64,000 nt of DNA from Engraulis encrasicolus (Eukaryota; Chordata; Actinopteri; Clupeiformes; Engraulidae). The DNA lies in the NCBI RefSeq assembly GCF_034702125.1, contig NC_085869.1, positions 12,851,407-12,915,406 on the forward strand, read 5' to 3'. The translations under genes and the position numbers were made by a program. Positions 49,101 to 60,212 of the stretch are shown in pieces; position 1 is the stretch's first letter, and every line of letters starts with the position of its first letter. The notes under the pieces were generated by a model. The model was not told where the DNA came from and ran no database searches. It worked only from the letters and a program-made list of their open reading frames with translations.

Positions 49101-52100
49101 AAGTGTGGAGAAGTATCATTAACATAATCTAGCATACAGACACATTTTTTTATGGATCACAAGTGAATGTCGCCATTGTTCTTCCGCCACAGAAAATGTG
49201 AGGGCATCCAGTGTGTCAGGGGTTAGTGTACCTTGTAATGAGTTGGTTCCATTGACTATGTTGGGGTGGGGCATGCTGCATGTTTGTAGTATACGCGTCT
49301 GGGAGATGCTAGCAGAGAGCATCTCCTGTGCTGCGCACAAACAGAAAATAAGAGACAAGAGAAGATGACATGTTGACAACAGCTTTTGCAGACATGCTTC
49401 ACTTCGCCTCTAGCAGTGGTTCCCAGGCGTTTTTCAGCATGGACCCTGCTTTGGACCAAAGAATATTTTCGTGACCCCACCACCCCCGATATTCTTAAGC
49501 ATTTAGGGCACATAAATTGGTAAAAGAGATACATTGTTAATGTTATGAATATTTAAGTTGTGATAGGCCACCGCTCATCTGTTTAGAAGGTGCAGGATTC
49601 AGTAAAAAAATCTGTATAAAAAGAAGACAATCCGCACACTTCAGGTCTATTTTTGTGCAAAGAAGCTTTACTTGACTTGCAAGCTTTCGGTCCTTAGACC
49701 TTCATCAGGCAGAGGTCTAAGGACCGAAAGCTTGCAAGTCAAGTAAAGCTTCTTTGCACAAAAATAGACCTGAAGTGTGCGGATTGTCTTCTTTTTATAC
49801 AGAAATGTTATGAATATAAAATATACAAAAAAGTATATCATGTCGCGGTCATTGGCTGTTCAGCACAGGGGCCACGACAGGGGCCAGGAGGAAATCTACA
49901 GGGGCCCTGGCCCACCCTGGCCCCTGTCTAGAACCGAACATGCCTGCCTGTCTGGGTATTCTGTTCATGAAAAGACTATTTATTTACCTGCCATCATCCC
50001 ATATGTGGTTTGCTGGTTGCTGTAGTGACAGGGGGGCATGGGATAGTGCAGGCCAGCTGAGGTGTTGCCAAGAGCGGACGTGGACAAGTGCATGTGGGAC
50101 ATTTTGGAGGACTGGACCAGAGACAAACCTTTAGAGGGGGATGAGAGAGAGAGAGCACACTGAACATACATTACATTACCAGACAACAACAACTTTCACA
50201 TAGTGGACAACATTTACACAGTCAGTGACCATCAGCTGGCCTCAAACACCACAGTAAGAGCATAGCTAAACTGAAATAGGCCCGTTATTCTGTGATCACT
50301 ACAATTGAAAAGGCTATTCAGACTAATGCAAAGTTATGTGCCTTACACAGTGATAATGTTAAATATGAGCCATGGACAACATCCATCAACCTCCCATTTC
50401 TTTCAATCACGCAAACAACAACAAAAACACAACAACAACAACTCCTCTCCACTTGTCAAGACATTCAAGATTCAAGATTCAAGATTCAAGATTTGTATTT
50501 GTCACGTGCTTCCCTGTGCAAGCACAATTGGCAGTGAAATGGGGATTGCAACTGCTCTGTGCTGTGTTGGATGGGAAAAAAAATATATATATATGTAAAA
50601 TAAAATAAAATAAAATAAAAAATAATTAAATATAGTTATTGTCTTAATTCAAAAAGTGGATGGCTTGAGGAAAATTCTCTTATGAGACTCTTATGCAGTC
50701 TCTCTGTTCTACATCTTATGGAACGTCGTTTCCCTGAGGGCAGCCTTTCGAACATGGAGTGACTAGGATGGAATGTGTCTTTCATAATCCTTTGTGCTCG
50801 CGTCTTTGCCCTTCTTGCATATATATCTTGCAGCCCTGGAAGGATGGAGCCAGTGATTTTTTCTGCAGCATGCACTACTCTGTGCAGGGCTATCTTATCC
50901 TGAGGTGTGCAGTTGCCATACCACGTTGTTATGCTTCCTGTAATTACTAACATAACATGTTTCAGTTGGCCTAGTTCAAGTCATACCAATTTCATACTAT
51001 CATTTATGTACAAAAGTATGTATGTTATTTTGTATGTTTGTGTTATAGTGCAGTATGTATTGTATGTGATTTCAAAGACAACATCGGCAATGACAACAAC
51101 AATAACAACATCAACAACAGTAGTAGTAGTAGTAGCAACTTATGACAATAGTATTGAGACCTACTTAAAGGTTACAGTCGAACTTATGAAGGCAAAACTT
51201 CTAATTTATTTCATCTCTGATATTTCATACCTCAAACTGAACTTGATTCCAGTAAACAACAAATTTAAAGCAATTTGCTCTCTTAACAGCACTTAGTCTG
51301 CTGTATTTAAGAGTAGATAAGTATTTAACCCCTTAAAAAAGGCTGTTATAAATTTGTTGTTAACATAATGGTAATGACCGAATCGTAATGCATTACTAAA
51401 GGCCCTGTGTTATGTCATAGTAGAGTACCGGTAGTTCTATTGGTAATAAACTTTTCAATGACTATTACAACGTGCCTCAGATGGTACGGCGTGCGTTATG
51501 GGGCTATACTCTATCAGCATAAGAATATCCATAAATAAATTTCCAAAATATCCATATCTTGAAAGAAATATCAATCAAAAGTGCAGTGCTGTATGAATTT
51601 ATATAGCCTACCATAACTGTATTTATAGAACATGCACAATTATCATTCAATGCTCTTGAAATGTATGCAAAACTAAAATAAGAGTACTGATTAGAAATTA
51701 AACAAGTACAGGCCTACATTTCTTTTTCTTTTTACAAAGGAAAACTTTTATCATTAAGATAGATCACATAATCTAACGCTTGAAATTAATCCCCCCCCCC
51801 CCTAAAGAACATTCTACAGCTCCCATAGAACTCTATGTTAAAAATCCTACAGAAGTCCTTATGAGATCATTGAGAACTCAAATTTTTGACACATTTCTCA
51901 TCACACATGATGGTTACTCCTCCAATATCCAATGAAAGGAGGGCATAACAGCCCTGCTGTGGCCAACCGGTAGGTCACTCGTCTGCCATGTGGCCAACCT
52001 GGGTTCGATTCCTGTCCACCTCTCAAACTGTCCTGTCATTAAAGTCGTAAAAAGACCAAAACAAAACTTTAAAAAAAAGAAAAGAAAGGAGGCCTTACCT

Positions 52101-52243
52101 GCTGACACCATATTGCTGGCTGCATGGCTACTGACAGGCAGGCATTCCCCAGCGCCCGCATGGTGCATAAGCAGGGGCAGGGCTGACGAGTCTCCTGTCA
52201 GTGTTGTGAACGAGTCGGCTGCACCAAAGGCTTGGCACGTCAT
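46190..52243 (-). CDS. pou1f1: POU class 1 homeobox 1 (Pit-1 / GHF-1)
   Basis: Seven coding exons with GT/AG junctions and matching phases: 52243-52099, 50128-49988, 49330-49232, 48289-48032, 47184-47020, 46553-46493, 46403-46190; 1083 nt, 360 residues. The start [18 protein letters not shown] matches the Pit-1 N-terminus (human MSCQAFTSADTF). The POU-specific domain spans about 191-268 ([17 protein letters not shown] ... [14 protein letters not shown]) and the homeodomain about 281-340, with basic arm ERKRKRRTT and recognition helix [15 protein letters not shown]. Exon 2 carries the beta-type insert ([17 protein letters not shown]...) fused to the conserved GLHY/YGMMA segment. Exon 3 is the 33-residue fish-type insert. 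Pit-1 is the nuclear activator of growth hormone, prolactin and thyrotropin-beta genes in the anterior pituitary. A possible in-frame ATG 12 codons upstream (52279) was rejected on homology. Ends MCR-stop, as in human ECR. Confidence 0.97.
47274..47526. mobile_element. MITE family C, copy 3, in pou1f1 intron 4
   Basis: TTAACCCATTGACGCCTGAA to CATCAATGGGTTAA, about 90 bp upstream (in gene sense) of exon 5. Confidence 0.82.
47617..48000. mobile_element. Truncated hAT-like remnants in pou1f1 intron 4
   Basis: GGGTGGGGAACTTTTTTCAT matches the left part of 13690-13911. It is followed at about 47875 by a GCAGGGGCTCTCCAGAAATG block that matches 9040-9190 (TTGGGCCC...TTAGAATCTGTRAC order). The two are fused fragments ending about 30 bp from exon 4. 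Confidence 0.55.
49612..49802. repeat. Perfect 90-bp-arm hairpin in pou1f1 intron 2 (copy F)
   Basis: Arms 49612-49701 and 49713-49802 are exact or nearly exact reverse complements with an 11-nt loop TCATCAGGCAG. The arms contain TCCGCACACTTCAGG, GCTTTACTTGAC and GCTTTCGGTCC. A 14-bp direct repeat AATGTTATGAATAT flanks the larger unit (49539-49552, 49804-49817). Confidence 0.9.
50464..50494. repeat. (ATTCAAG)n short tandem repeat
   Basis: Four copies of ATTCAAG in pou1f1 intron 1, next to a LINE fragment. Confidence 0.85.
50600..50960 (-). mobile_element. 3' end of a LINE (L2/CR1-like) in pou1f1 intron 1
   Basis: The minus-strand frame 50953-50636 encodes a typical C-terminal tail of fish non-LTR reverse transcriptases: [20 protein letters not shown], then [28 protein letters not shown]. 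Only the last part is present, as expected for 5' truncation. It lies 5' to 3' in the same sense as pou1f1, about 470 bp upstream (in gene sense) of exon 2. Confidence 0.75.
51943..52083 (+). mobile_element. tRNA-derived SINE, copy 5, in pou1f1 intron 1
   Basis: Antisense to pou1f1, with head GCCCTGCTGTGGCCAACCGG, intact box B GGTTCGATTCC and a long A-rich tail. It is bounded by a 9-bp duplication GAAAGGAGG (51934-51942 and 52084-52092). On the coding strand the duplication directly abuts the exon 1 donor GTAAGG, so the insertion is also at intron position +7. Confidence 0.85.
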
Positions 52244-52390
52244 TCTGGTAGGGCAACTTTGTTCCCTGGCTACAGCCACTACAGCCTCACAGCCAGGTCA
52301 GGAGAGATGAGATGAGATGAGATGGCTAGGAGCTACGCTAGTGAGCTCACCTGTGGGAGGTACGGTAAACACTGTGGTGTGGTATGCAGG

Positions 52391-52398
52391 TATTTATA
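52391..52398 (-). promoter_or_regulatory. TATA box of pou1f1
   Basis: TATAAATA on the coding (minus) strand about 150 bp upstream of the start codon. This predicts transcription start near 52365 and a 5' UTR of about 120 nt. Pit-1 promoters in vertebrates are TATA-containing. A short GATGA-type repeat (52305-52324) lies in the predicted leader. Confidence 0.55.
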
Positions 52399-53187
52399 TC
52401 AATCCCCACAGGCTGCCCATCATCCATGTTAATGCTCTCTGTATCCCCGAGCTGTTGCCACCCTAGAGCTGGACTAAGGGGTAATTTGGGTTAGAGAATG
52501 GAGGAAACCCGACACCTGTTCCCCCCTCTCTGCATTTGTCCCTTTCCGAAGACACCCCACCTCTGGCTGAACCAAATACACTCAAATTGTTTACAGTCAG
52601 AATCTAAAATGTGACTAAACACATTCACATTGAGTCAATATTGCTTAAACAAAAAAAACACAAAGCATTATTATTTACACCATTCATTTGGTTACCTCAT
52701 CAATAAAGCACGAGGTTGAAATACAGTTGAGACAAACCTGACCAGCTAACAGTCATGCTGTTCAGTCAGCAAATTGCTACGTCTTCCTCCATCACCGCAG
52801 TCCAGTCAATGTAGGTGGCAGGCAGGTGGGCATCCTCAATGCATGTCGATGAATCCCCTAAAAAGCCTTTTAATACTATATGTAAGCAAGGCCCTCTCAG
52901 CACACTTCCTTTTCAAAAGACAACATTAGCACACCAGTCAATTACATAGTCAGCTGCCAAATTCAACGAAACAACCTAATTAAAAAGCAAACAACAAGAA
53001 TAAACAAGAAGCAATAGGCCTAGTTTCCCCCGTTGTGGTTCTCATTAGTGAAAGATCATGTTCATTTCATTCATCACAATTTGTCAAAAAGCACATTAAC
53101 GGGCCTTAAGAGAAATGAGCATACATTTTTGAGGACCCATTAAAATAAGGTCTACAACCTTTTCATATTTATATAACTTATGGTGAA

Positions 53188-53258
53188 TTCAGGTTAAGTG
53201 GGCCACTTTTTTGCATATTAGCGAATTGCCCAAAGTGGCCCAATTTACCTGAATTGAG
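53188..53258. repeat. Short foldback repeat
   Basis: TGAATTCAGGTTAAGTGGGC and AAAGTGGCCCAATTTACCTG, then AATTGA, form arms of about 28 bp around an 18-bp loop. Confidence 0.6.
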
Positions 53259-53647
53259 TAGTTTATTATACTGTATATAATATTGCAAAAAGTCTGAAAA
53301 TATTAAGTGGCACAAATATAAACCCCTTCAATCAGCCTGAGGTGTTCATCTAAACAAAACAAGGCCCTAAACCCAAAGTATTACTGCCACAAAGCTACAG
53401 ACATATTCTTTACATGTCAAACTTAAATTCACCGTGGGCCAAAGTCAAAATCTGGGACAAAGTCAAAATCTGGGACAAAGTTGCGGACCAAGTTCAGTTG
53501 TTATTATTTTAAAAAGCGGCTATAATGTTAATACACAGAGGTAAATTTCACACTCCAAATTTCCACTGGGTACGGTAGGCCTGTCCTCCACATATTCTGT
53601 TGTATATGGGTGTGAGAAGTTACCGGTCTGGGCTCGCTCGTATTAAT

Positions 53648-53843
53648 AGCTTTTTAAAAAAAAAAATATATATTTGTTGGTCTTTTTGACTTTATTCATG
53701 ATAGGACAGTGAAGGTGGTGACAGGAAGCGAGTGGGGAGAGAGACGGAGAAGGGCCGGCAAACAAAGGATCCGGGCCGGGAATCGAACCCGGGTCAGCCG
53801 CATGGTAGACGAGTGCCCTACCGTTTGACCACGGCAGGGCCGG
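53648..53843 (-). mobile_element. tRNA-derived SINE, copy 6, nested in a hAT-like remnant
   Basis: Reverse copy with intact box B (GGAATCGAACCCGGGTC on the plus strand), flanked by TATTAAT at 53641-53647 and 53844-53850. It interrupts the remains of a hAT-like element ending GAGTTTGACACCCCTGC near 53961. Confidence 0.8.
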
Positions 53844-54233
53844 TATTAATGATTTATGTGGACCAACAGTAATACACAGTTGGAATGATCTCAGGGGGGC
53901 AAAAAAAAGGCTCTGCGGGCCAAATGTGGCCCCTGGGCCTGAGTTTGACACCCCTGCTTTGCTTTAGATAAAAGCAAGTGGAAAGCCAACATTTGCAAAA
54001 GGGGGAGGAACAAAGAGGACCGTCTGAACTGGGAAAGTAAAGGGTGATGATGATTATAACATCACTGGCAAATCCTTTGCCCCGAACCTCTTTGGTCGGC
54101 CAATGTAACCAGGCACGGCTGCACAAAGCCACCCAACGTAATTAGCGTAAGGAGCATGAGCTGCTTCACTTCACAGCTCTCACCTCTGCACCTGCCCTGC
54201 CTTCTATACAGGCCTGATCTGCAGCCACGACTC

Positions 54234-54465
54234 CAGGGCTGGACTGGCCATCTGGCAGAGCGGGCATTTACTGGTGGGCCCTGCACCCTTGTGGGCCCCT
54301 ATTTTCAGAATTGTTTAAAAAAAAACAAAAAAAAAACATTTTTGAAAATAAGGGGCCACAAGGGAAGGCGGGGCCCACCGGTGAGTCAGTTCTGTGCCGC
54401 TAATTATGAGGGGCCCCTTTAAGCCAAAAGTGCCCTGGCCCAATTTCTCCCCCAGTGCAGCCCTG
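54234..54465. mobile_element. hAT-like MITE, relative of 42073-42285
   Basis: It begins CAGGGCTGGACTGGCCATCT and ends CAGTGCAGCCCTG, with the same internal order (TTTCAGAA, GGTGAGTCAGTTCTG, GCCCAATTTCTCCCCCAG). The flanking duplication is degraded. Confidence 0.75.
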
Positions 54466-54688
54466 GCCATGGCTCCAGGTTTTTTTCTTTCCCAGAGAGC
54501 AGTGGGAACTCAGTGAACACACATCTTCTCACAGGTATCATATCGAACCAACTGGTAACGATAAACAAAAATCACATTTGCACCATTTGTAAGGGTTTTG
54601 AATGTGTGTGTGTGTGTGCGTGTGCGTGTGTGTGTGTGGTGAGAGAGCACTAAGGCATAGACTCACAGGAGGAAGCAGTAAAACAGTG

Positions 54689-55108
54689 TTAAAGGACCAG
54701 TTCAGTCAATTTCAATATGCTGTTGTATTGATCGCGTTACCCTTGATTTGTCAGTACCCGGTGATGCCACATTTTTCGGCTAAGCCCTTTCCGAGATATG
54801 AGCTATTCTAATGGGGGCAGCGTTTGTTTACTTTTTTTTTTTTAAATGAACATAGGCCTAATCCAAATATTTTCCCATGAGGTACCGCTGTTTGCTAGTT
54901 GTCTGCTGATGTTGTATAACCTTTCGGATGTTTTTGGGAATAAATAAAAATGTTTTTATGAAATGTAAACAAAGAGCTGCCCCCATTACAATGACCAGGA
55001 TCTCGGAAAAGGCTGAAGAAGAAGACAAAAAAACCTCAGGTACTGACAAGTCCAGGGTAGTGTGAGCATTACAACTGCATGTTGAAATTGACCAAACTGG
55101 TCCTTTAA
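54689..55108. mobile_element. MITE (TTAAAGGACCAGTT ends)
   Basis: A 420-bp element with long inverted ends (TTAAAGGACCAGTTCAGTCA / GACCAAACTGGTCCTTTAA). It is the same family as 15680-16393. Confidence 0.8.
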
Positions 55109-55434
55109 AATGATTGATAGAACATTTGACTATGTTACCCTATTTTTATTTTCTGCCTTCTTTTTGTAGTTAGAAACTAGAATTTCAACATTTTTCCCTG
55201 TCCCGCAATTCAGATTTCTAGGCTATCGCAATGGTGAAGAATCTTTAAAAAAAATTGAATCACCTGCTCCTTTGGTCATTTCCAACAACTCCACAAAGTT
55301 TCATCCAAATCTGCTCATAAGTTTTTGAGTGATCTTGCTGACAAACAAACAAACAAACAGACAGACAGACAAACAAACAAACCAATCCAACCGAAAACAT
55401 AACCTCCTTGGCGAAAGTAACAAATCAACAGTCT

Positions 55435-55705
55435 AACTTGCCTGGTTAACACCAGACCTAATCACAAGTGAGATTAGGTCTGGGGAGTTGCCTATTGTAA
55501 ATTCCATATGGGGCCGGAATACTTGGCTATTATGACACACTGCCCTGCTCTCTGATTGGGCAGAGAAACTGTTAAGGTCGGAATGCTTGGCCATTATGAC
55601 ACAGATCCCATGATCTTGTACGTTATGAGTCATCCTCGCCATACTGTCTTTCAGATCGAAACGATTGTGTAGAACTAAAGGCAGTATGGGAGTTCCCAGG
55701 CTACA
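55435..55705. repeat. MITE-like foldback with CCTGG ends
   Basis: ACTTGCCTGGTTAACACCAG and GAGTTCCCAGGCTA at the ends. Near the left, CCAGACCTAATCACAAG pairs with GTGAGATTAGGTCTGG. The interior duplicates GGAATxCTTGGC(T/C)ATTATGACACA. Confidence 0.5.
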
Positions 55706-56742
55706 GTCTAACAACATGATGGGTGCATTCCAATATGCAACTCCCTTCCTCCACTTGTGGTTGTGGCCCCACGTTTTGCTGACGCCTTGCCTCCGTGGAG
55801 AAAACAATTAAGTTTCTCCACTGTCAGCCTAGCCTGCATATTGGAATGTAGAGTAGTAGAGTAGAGTAACTTTATTGTGTATGTACTCATGAATGTACTA
55901 AATGAATGTACTCATTTTAAGTACTGGCAGAGGAGTTACAGCTTGCCATGGTTCCTGCTGAGATGCCTGAAAATCAGCATTGTCAGAAAAATAAAATTCA
56001 TTTTCATCCCATCGTGCCTGCTGTTGTAATCAGTGGAGACGTGATTCACTCTTACCCGGCAGAACTTGAGTGCAGTGTCTTGGACGGAGAGAAGTGGGAT
56101 CCATAGCGAATAGTGTTTTGGCTGGCATCATCACCCTCTGCAGGGACTTTCTGTTTAAGGTCTTGCAGGCAGAGATGCAGCTGAGGTGACTATCCATCTG
56201 TATGGGTGGAATATCAGCAGTGGTGGCACAATGGACTTCTAAAGTAATTATGACTGAGAGGGTTAGTTGATAGGACATCTATTAACTAGTAAAAACCATG
56301 GTTATAATATTTAGCAATGCCATGTGGTGTGTTCTATGTACATAGCTGAGCTTGGAGTGTTTATGTTGCTTTATCAAGTTGGGAGGGAACAGCAACTTTG
56401 TAGGCTACATTTGCAGTCTTTTGGCATTTTCAGACATTACTTATGTTGGAGCTCTTCGAAATGGTACTGTATCTTTATTACCTCAGGGTTGCTGGGTTGG
56501 ACACAACAAAACAATAATAACAACAACAATATCACTGTAAATAACAGCTCAACAATTGCTGAATCTCAGAACTGTAGGCCTACCTAACTGTACCAATGAA
56601 TAATACCCTCTGCTCTCACCACAACAGTCCGTTTTGTTTTCCTCAGTTGTAGAGCACACCTACCTAGCTGTGGTCTACTGTTCAGATTACCTTCATGAGC
56701 TACCACCCTGTCATGAATGTTTGTATGTGCATGGACATAATG

Positions 56743-57040
56743 CAGTGATTCTCAAAGTGTGGTCCGGGGACCACTGGTGGTCCGCGACAGAGCTCAGGTG
56801 GTCCGCGAGGGGATTTCTACTTTTCCTAGATAAGCTAGCAGTAGGCTATATTTGTAACATTTTCAAGTTTTCAACACAATAAGACAGGCTTATAATGTGA
56901 ATAAAAAGCAAGTGATCTGCATCAAAATTAACAGTGTCAAATTAGCACCCATCAACTGCCAATTCAGTTGACAGGTGGTCCCTGATCATTTTTGGGGGGG
57001 ACAAAGTGGTCCTCGGTCTGAAAAGGTTTGAGAAACACTG
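56743..57040. mobile_element. hAT-like MITE, same family as 42448-42766
   Basis: Inverted ends CAGTGATTCTCAAAGTG / GTTTGAGAAACACTG and a perfect duplication ACATAATG (56735-56742, 57041-57048). Confidence 0.88.
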
Positions 57041-58429
57041 ACATAATGTATGACATGTACAACATGAATGCTATTGACAATGTTTTTCTTCGAACTGCAC
57101 ATTCTTCGAACTATATAATTTAGAGTTTGACACTGGTGAAATAAGGAACATTTAAGTCATTCCCTTTAAACATAAAAAATAGCAGATGAAAACAGCGAAA
57201 TGTGAAATGTCCAGATTTTCTATCCCAGCTCATCATGAAAACATGGGGCTCTGTGTACTGATGCATATCAAGAGTAGCTTCTATTCTGTCCCTACGACAT
57301 CTGCCCCAGAGAGATGGATGATTCAGATATCCCTGAATAACCAACACAGGCCGTGGCAATAAAGGTAATTTCATCAACATATGCAGCATCTCCACACATG
57401 CTGAAAGGTTAACGGCACAGGCTAGGAAGAGAGAACGGAGCTCTCTCTCTAAAATGTAAATAAACATTCTTGTAACTGCTTTATTGTTTTCAGTAATTAC
57501 AGTATTACCATAGCTCACTTTGTTTTTTTACATTGTCTTTTCTGTGGAAGTTGTAGGCTATAAGTTCCTAATAAATTAGAAGTACAGTATTATGTAAAAA
57601 CAATAATTATATAAGCAATAGGCCTATTAATTACTGATAGGAATATTGCTTAATATTGTCTCCGTTCAGGGCAAATAACTGATGGCTGGGTGTGAGCACA
57701 TAGGCCTACATATCTTATTTTCGGTTGCACCTTCAGAGGGTCTGATCAAGCACACACATCAAGTGCCTCTTTTATCTTTATTGCAATTCAAATGTGAATC
57801 TTCTTCTCAGTGTTGGCTTCACGCACAATTCGGCTGCCTTTTTTGGCGGAAAATAAAGCACTTGAATCTTGAATCATCTTTAGGAGTATGTAATTACAGT
57901 ACGATGCATACTGTAGGGAGGCCTACAACAAGTTTTGCTGCCCCATGGAGTAAATATTCTGTTGTTGATCAGGTAAACATAGGCCTACTGTAGAATAGCA
58001 GTTTATGTACTGTATGTGAACAGTGTAGAACAGCACGTTTATTAACATCTGTGACTTAACAGCCTAGTAGACTACATATCGTACATAAAATAAATAATAA
58101 ATAATAATAAAATAATAATAATATAAAAATATAAATAAAATAAATAAATTGCCTGCCAAGTTGGTCTATGTTTTACCAGTTTTGAAGACTAAACTTTTCC
58201 TGTTATAGTCTGGCTATGCCAGCCTAGTTTCTCAATTAAACACAGCTGTAAGAAAGACGATAATGCAAGAGATCATTTTTATTCTTAAGAGCAGACATTT
58301 TCCCCAGATAGAAGAGCGTTTTTCAGCAGCTCTGGTACATTAATAGTAAGGGCACTTTCGAATAAAAAAAGGAAGTCTTGAAAACAGCTTTGCCTCCAAT
58401 AGATAATTGATGATGGCTCATGGTACCTC

Positions 58430-58560
58430 AGTCATGGAGGAGGATGGGGGAGAGCACTGGTTAATTACTGCCCCCACCAACCTGGCGGCTCGGGAGTCAA
58501 ACCGGCAACCTTTGGGCTACAAGTCTGACGCCCTGACCGCTTACCCATGACTGCCCTAAA
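58430..58560 (-). mobile_element. Second tRNA-derived SINE type
   Basis: On the minus strand it starts GGGCAGTCATGGGTAAGCGG, with a tRNA-like region including GGTTTGACTCCCGAGCCGCC, then CAGTGCTCTCCCCCATCCTC. A fragment of the same type lies at 34876-34950 in chmp2b intron 1. It differs from the six-copy SINE family above. Confidence 0.65.
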
Positions 58561-58795
58561 GTGTTTCTCTCGGCACTCACACCCCGAAACATCACTTTCA
58601 ATCATGAGTGGATTAATGCACAGTGTGTGTAGAACAGCATCTCAGTTCATCTATGAAATGTAAACTATGACTACTTCTCTGATTTGAACAGCAGACTCAT
58701 GAACAAACAAGTTCACAGTGTGTAAATATAGAGATAATAAATAATGTGGAGAGATATTAAGTAACAACATGCCTGGGTACGTAAGAGTTTTAACT

Positions 58796-59204
58796 TAATC
58801 CATTGATGCCATTGATGACACTTGCAAAAAATGCTTGCTACGGTAAATGCCCAAGCCTTTGCATTTAAAAGCTATGACCCTCATCTAGGACTGACAGAGG
58901 GTCATTCAGCTCTAACATACCAACATGTTTTTATTTTTTACCTGTTTACCTTTATTACCTGTACACCGCACTCACGATTAAAAGGTGCCAAACAAAAAGC
59001 AAAAATTATGAAAGGAAAATGTCTGCACACTTAAATCCTTTTTTGGGAGGTCATAGACAGAAAGCTTGGCTATTAAAAAGGGAAACAAGGATTTAAGTGT
59101 GCAGACATTTTTTCTTTCATATTAAATCTCAAATGCTGTGTCCATGCAGCTTCAGGTGCTATGGTCAAAATTGCACTATGCAGCATCCGACATCAATGGG
59201 TTAA
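58796..59204. mobile_element. MITE family C, copy 4, interrupted by a foldback element
   Basis: TTAATCCATTGATGCC to CATCAATGGGTTAA. Relative to copy 3 it carries an extra block of about 180 bp between 58940 and 59122 that contains a hairpin (arms 59008-59040 and 59087-59120). Confidence 0.8.
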
Positions 59205-59570
59205 CAGATTCAATTTCATCAGACTTGAAAACAGCAACATTGAAGAAATTTTATTTCATAGTTTATCCAGTGTATCTGAGTAAATTTACTAAATCCAGGA
59301 ACTTTTTTGACTCTTTGAAACTTGTTCAAACAGTTGACCTCTTAAGTCAAGTGTCTGACATACAGTACATATAGTAGTCTCTCATCAATATCATAGCACT
59401 TTATAGGTGTATGCAAAATGATTATATTATTTGAATAAAATATTTTTGTAAAATTGCATATCATAAAGATTAATTTATTCCAAATAAAAAACTTTTTTTC
59501 CCCTCTATCTAATACAGCAGTCCTATTTGTCTCATGCTGCAGGGTTGAAGCGTCCCTGATAAGCTAAATG

Positions 59571-59852
59571 GGTAACACTTTACTGGACGCCAGTGTCATA
59601 CGTATGACATAATCGTGTCATAACAGTGTCATAACGCAGTCATGCAAGTGTCATAATTCATAAACATTATGTCCATGTCATAAACATTTTATGACTTTGC
59701 CATTAAGTGACATTCGGTAATGGTGAAGACAGCCCTAACAATGTCAACTTTTCATGACCATAAAACGTTTCTGGCATTTAAATCATGTTTATGGCTCATT
59801 GATGACACTGTCATGACACTATTATGAAAACGGCATCAAATAAAGTGTAACC
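59571..59852. mobile_element. MITE family D (GGTAACACTTTA ends)
   Basis: Inverted ends GGTAACACTTTA / TAAAGTGTAACC and a perfect 8-bp duplication GCTAAATG (59563-59570, 59853-59860). The interior is rich in TGTCATGA motifs. Confidence 0.87.
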
Positions 59853-59942
59853 GCTAAATGCATAGTCAAGTGTGGTACAGTAGAAAGACAAACAAAAGGC
59901 ATCTCTAAACACAAGCAGAGGCCTGTTCTTCATTTGTTAAAA

Positions 59943-60197
59943 TATGAAGAGCTCTTTTCCAAAATGAGATATATCTATTTTATAGAATGTTGGAAAATTG
60001 ACATTTTTGTATTGGGAATTCCATTGAATTGCATTGCAAAATGCATATTAGAGAGGTTTTAAAAGTATGTTCTCAAAACATATGAATGGCAAGAATTCAC
60101 ATATAGATGATATGACTTCTTAACAGTCAATTCCAATATTAAAATGCAAAAAGTCAAAAATGGTGGATATAGCGTTTTGGAAAAGAGCTCTTCATAT
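59943..60197. mobile_element. MITE family B (TATGAAGAG ends), copy 1
   Basis: Inverted ends TATGAAGAGCTCTTTTCC / GGAAAAGAGCTCTTCATA. The interior has GAATGTTGGAAAATTGACAT and CAAAAATGGTGGATA, shared with 17634 and 10874. It ends 16 bp from the DUF547 stop codon and so probably forms part of that gene's 3' UTR. Confidence 0.82.
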
Positions 60198-60212
60198 AAC
60201 GGTGGCTCAGTC

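Larger units (their letters stand above)
52244..60212. other. Intergenic region between pou1f1 and the DUF547 gene
   Basis: No gene was recognised. It contains the pou1f1 promoter, a SINE nested in a hAT-like remnant (53641-53960), hAT-like elements (54234, 56743), a 420-bp MITE (54689), foldback sequences (53190, 55435), a tRNA-SINE fragment (58430-58560) and three MITEs between 58796 and 60197. Confidence 0.65.

Noticed and set aside
50636..50953. Independent 105-codon gene inside pou1f1
   Set aside because: The sequence matches the C-terminal tail of LINE reverse transcriptases and lacks an upstream part.
52244..52279. 12-codon N-terminal extension of Pit-1 ([12 protein letters not shown])
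   Set aside because: Known Pit-1 proteins start at M(T/S)CQAF; the upstream ATG is probably in the 5' UTR, though it is in frame and cannot be excluded.
53770..53830. Possible tRNA gene (GGTTCGATTCC-type box B)
   Set aside because: The match is the head of a SINE repeated six times with target duplications and the same non-tRNA body.
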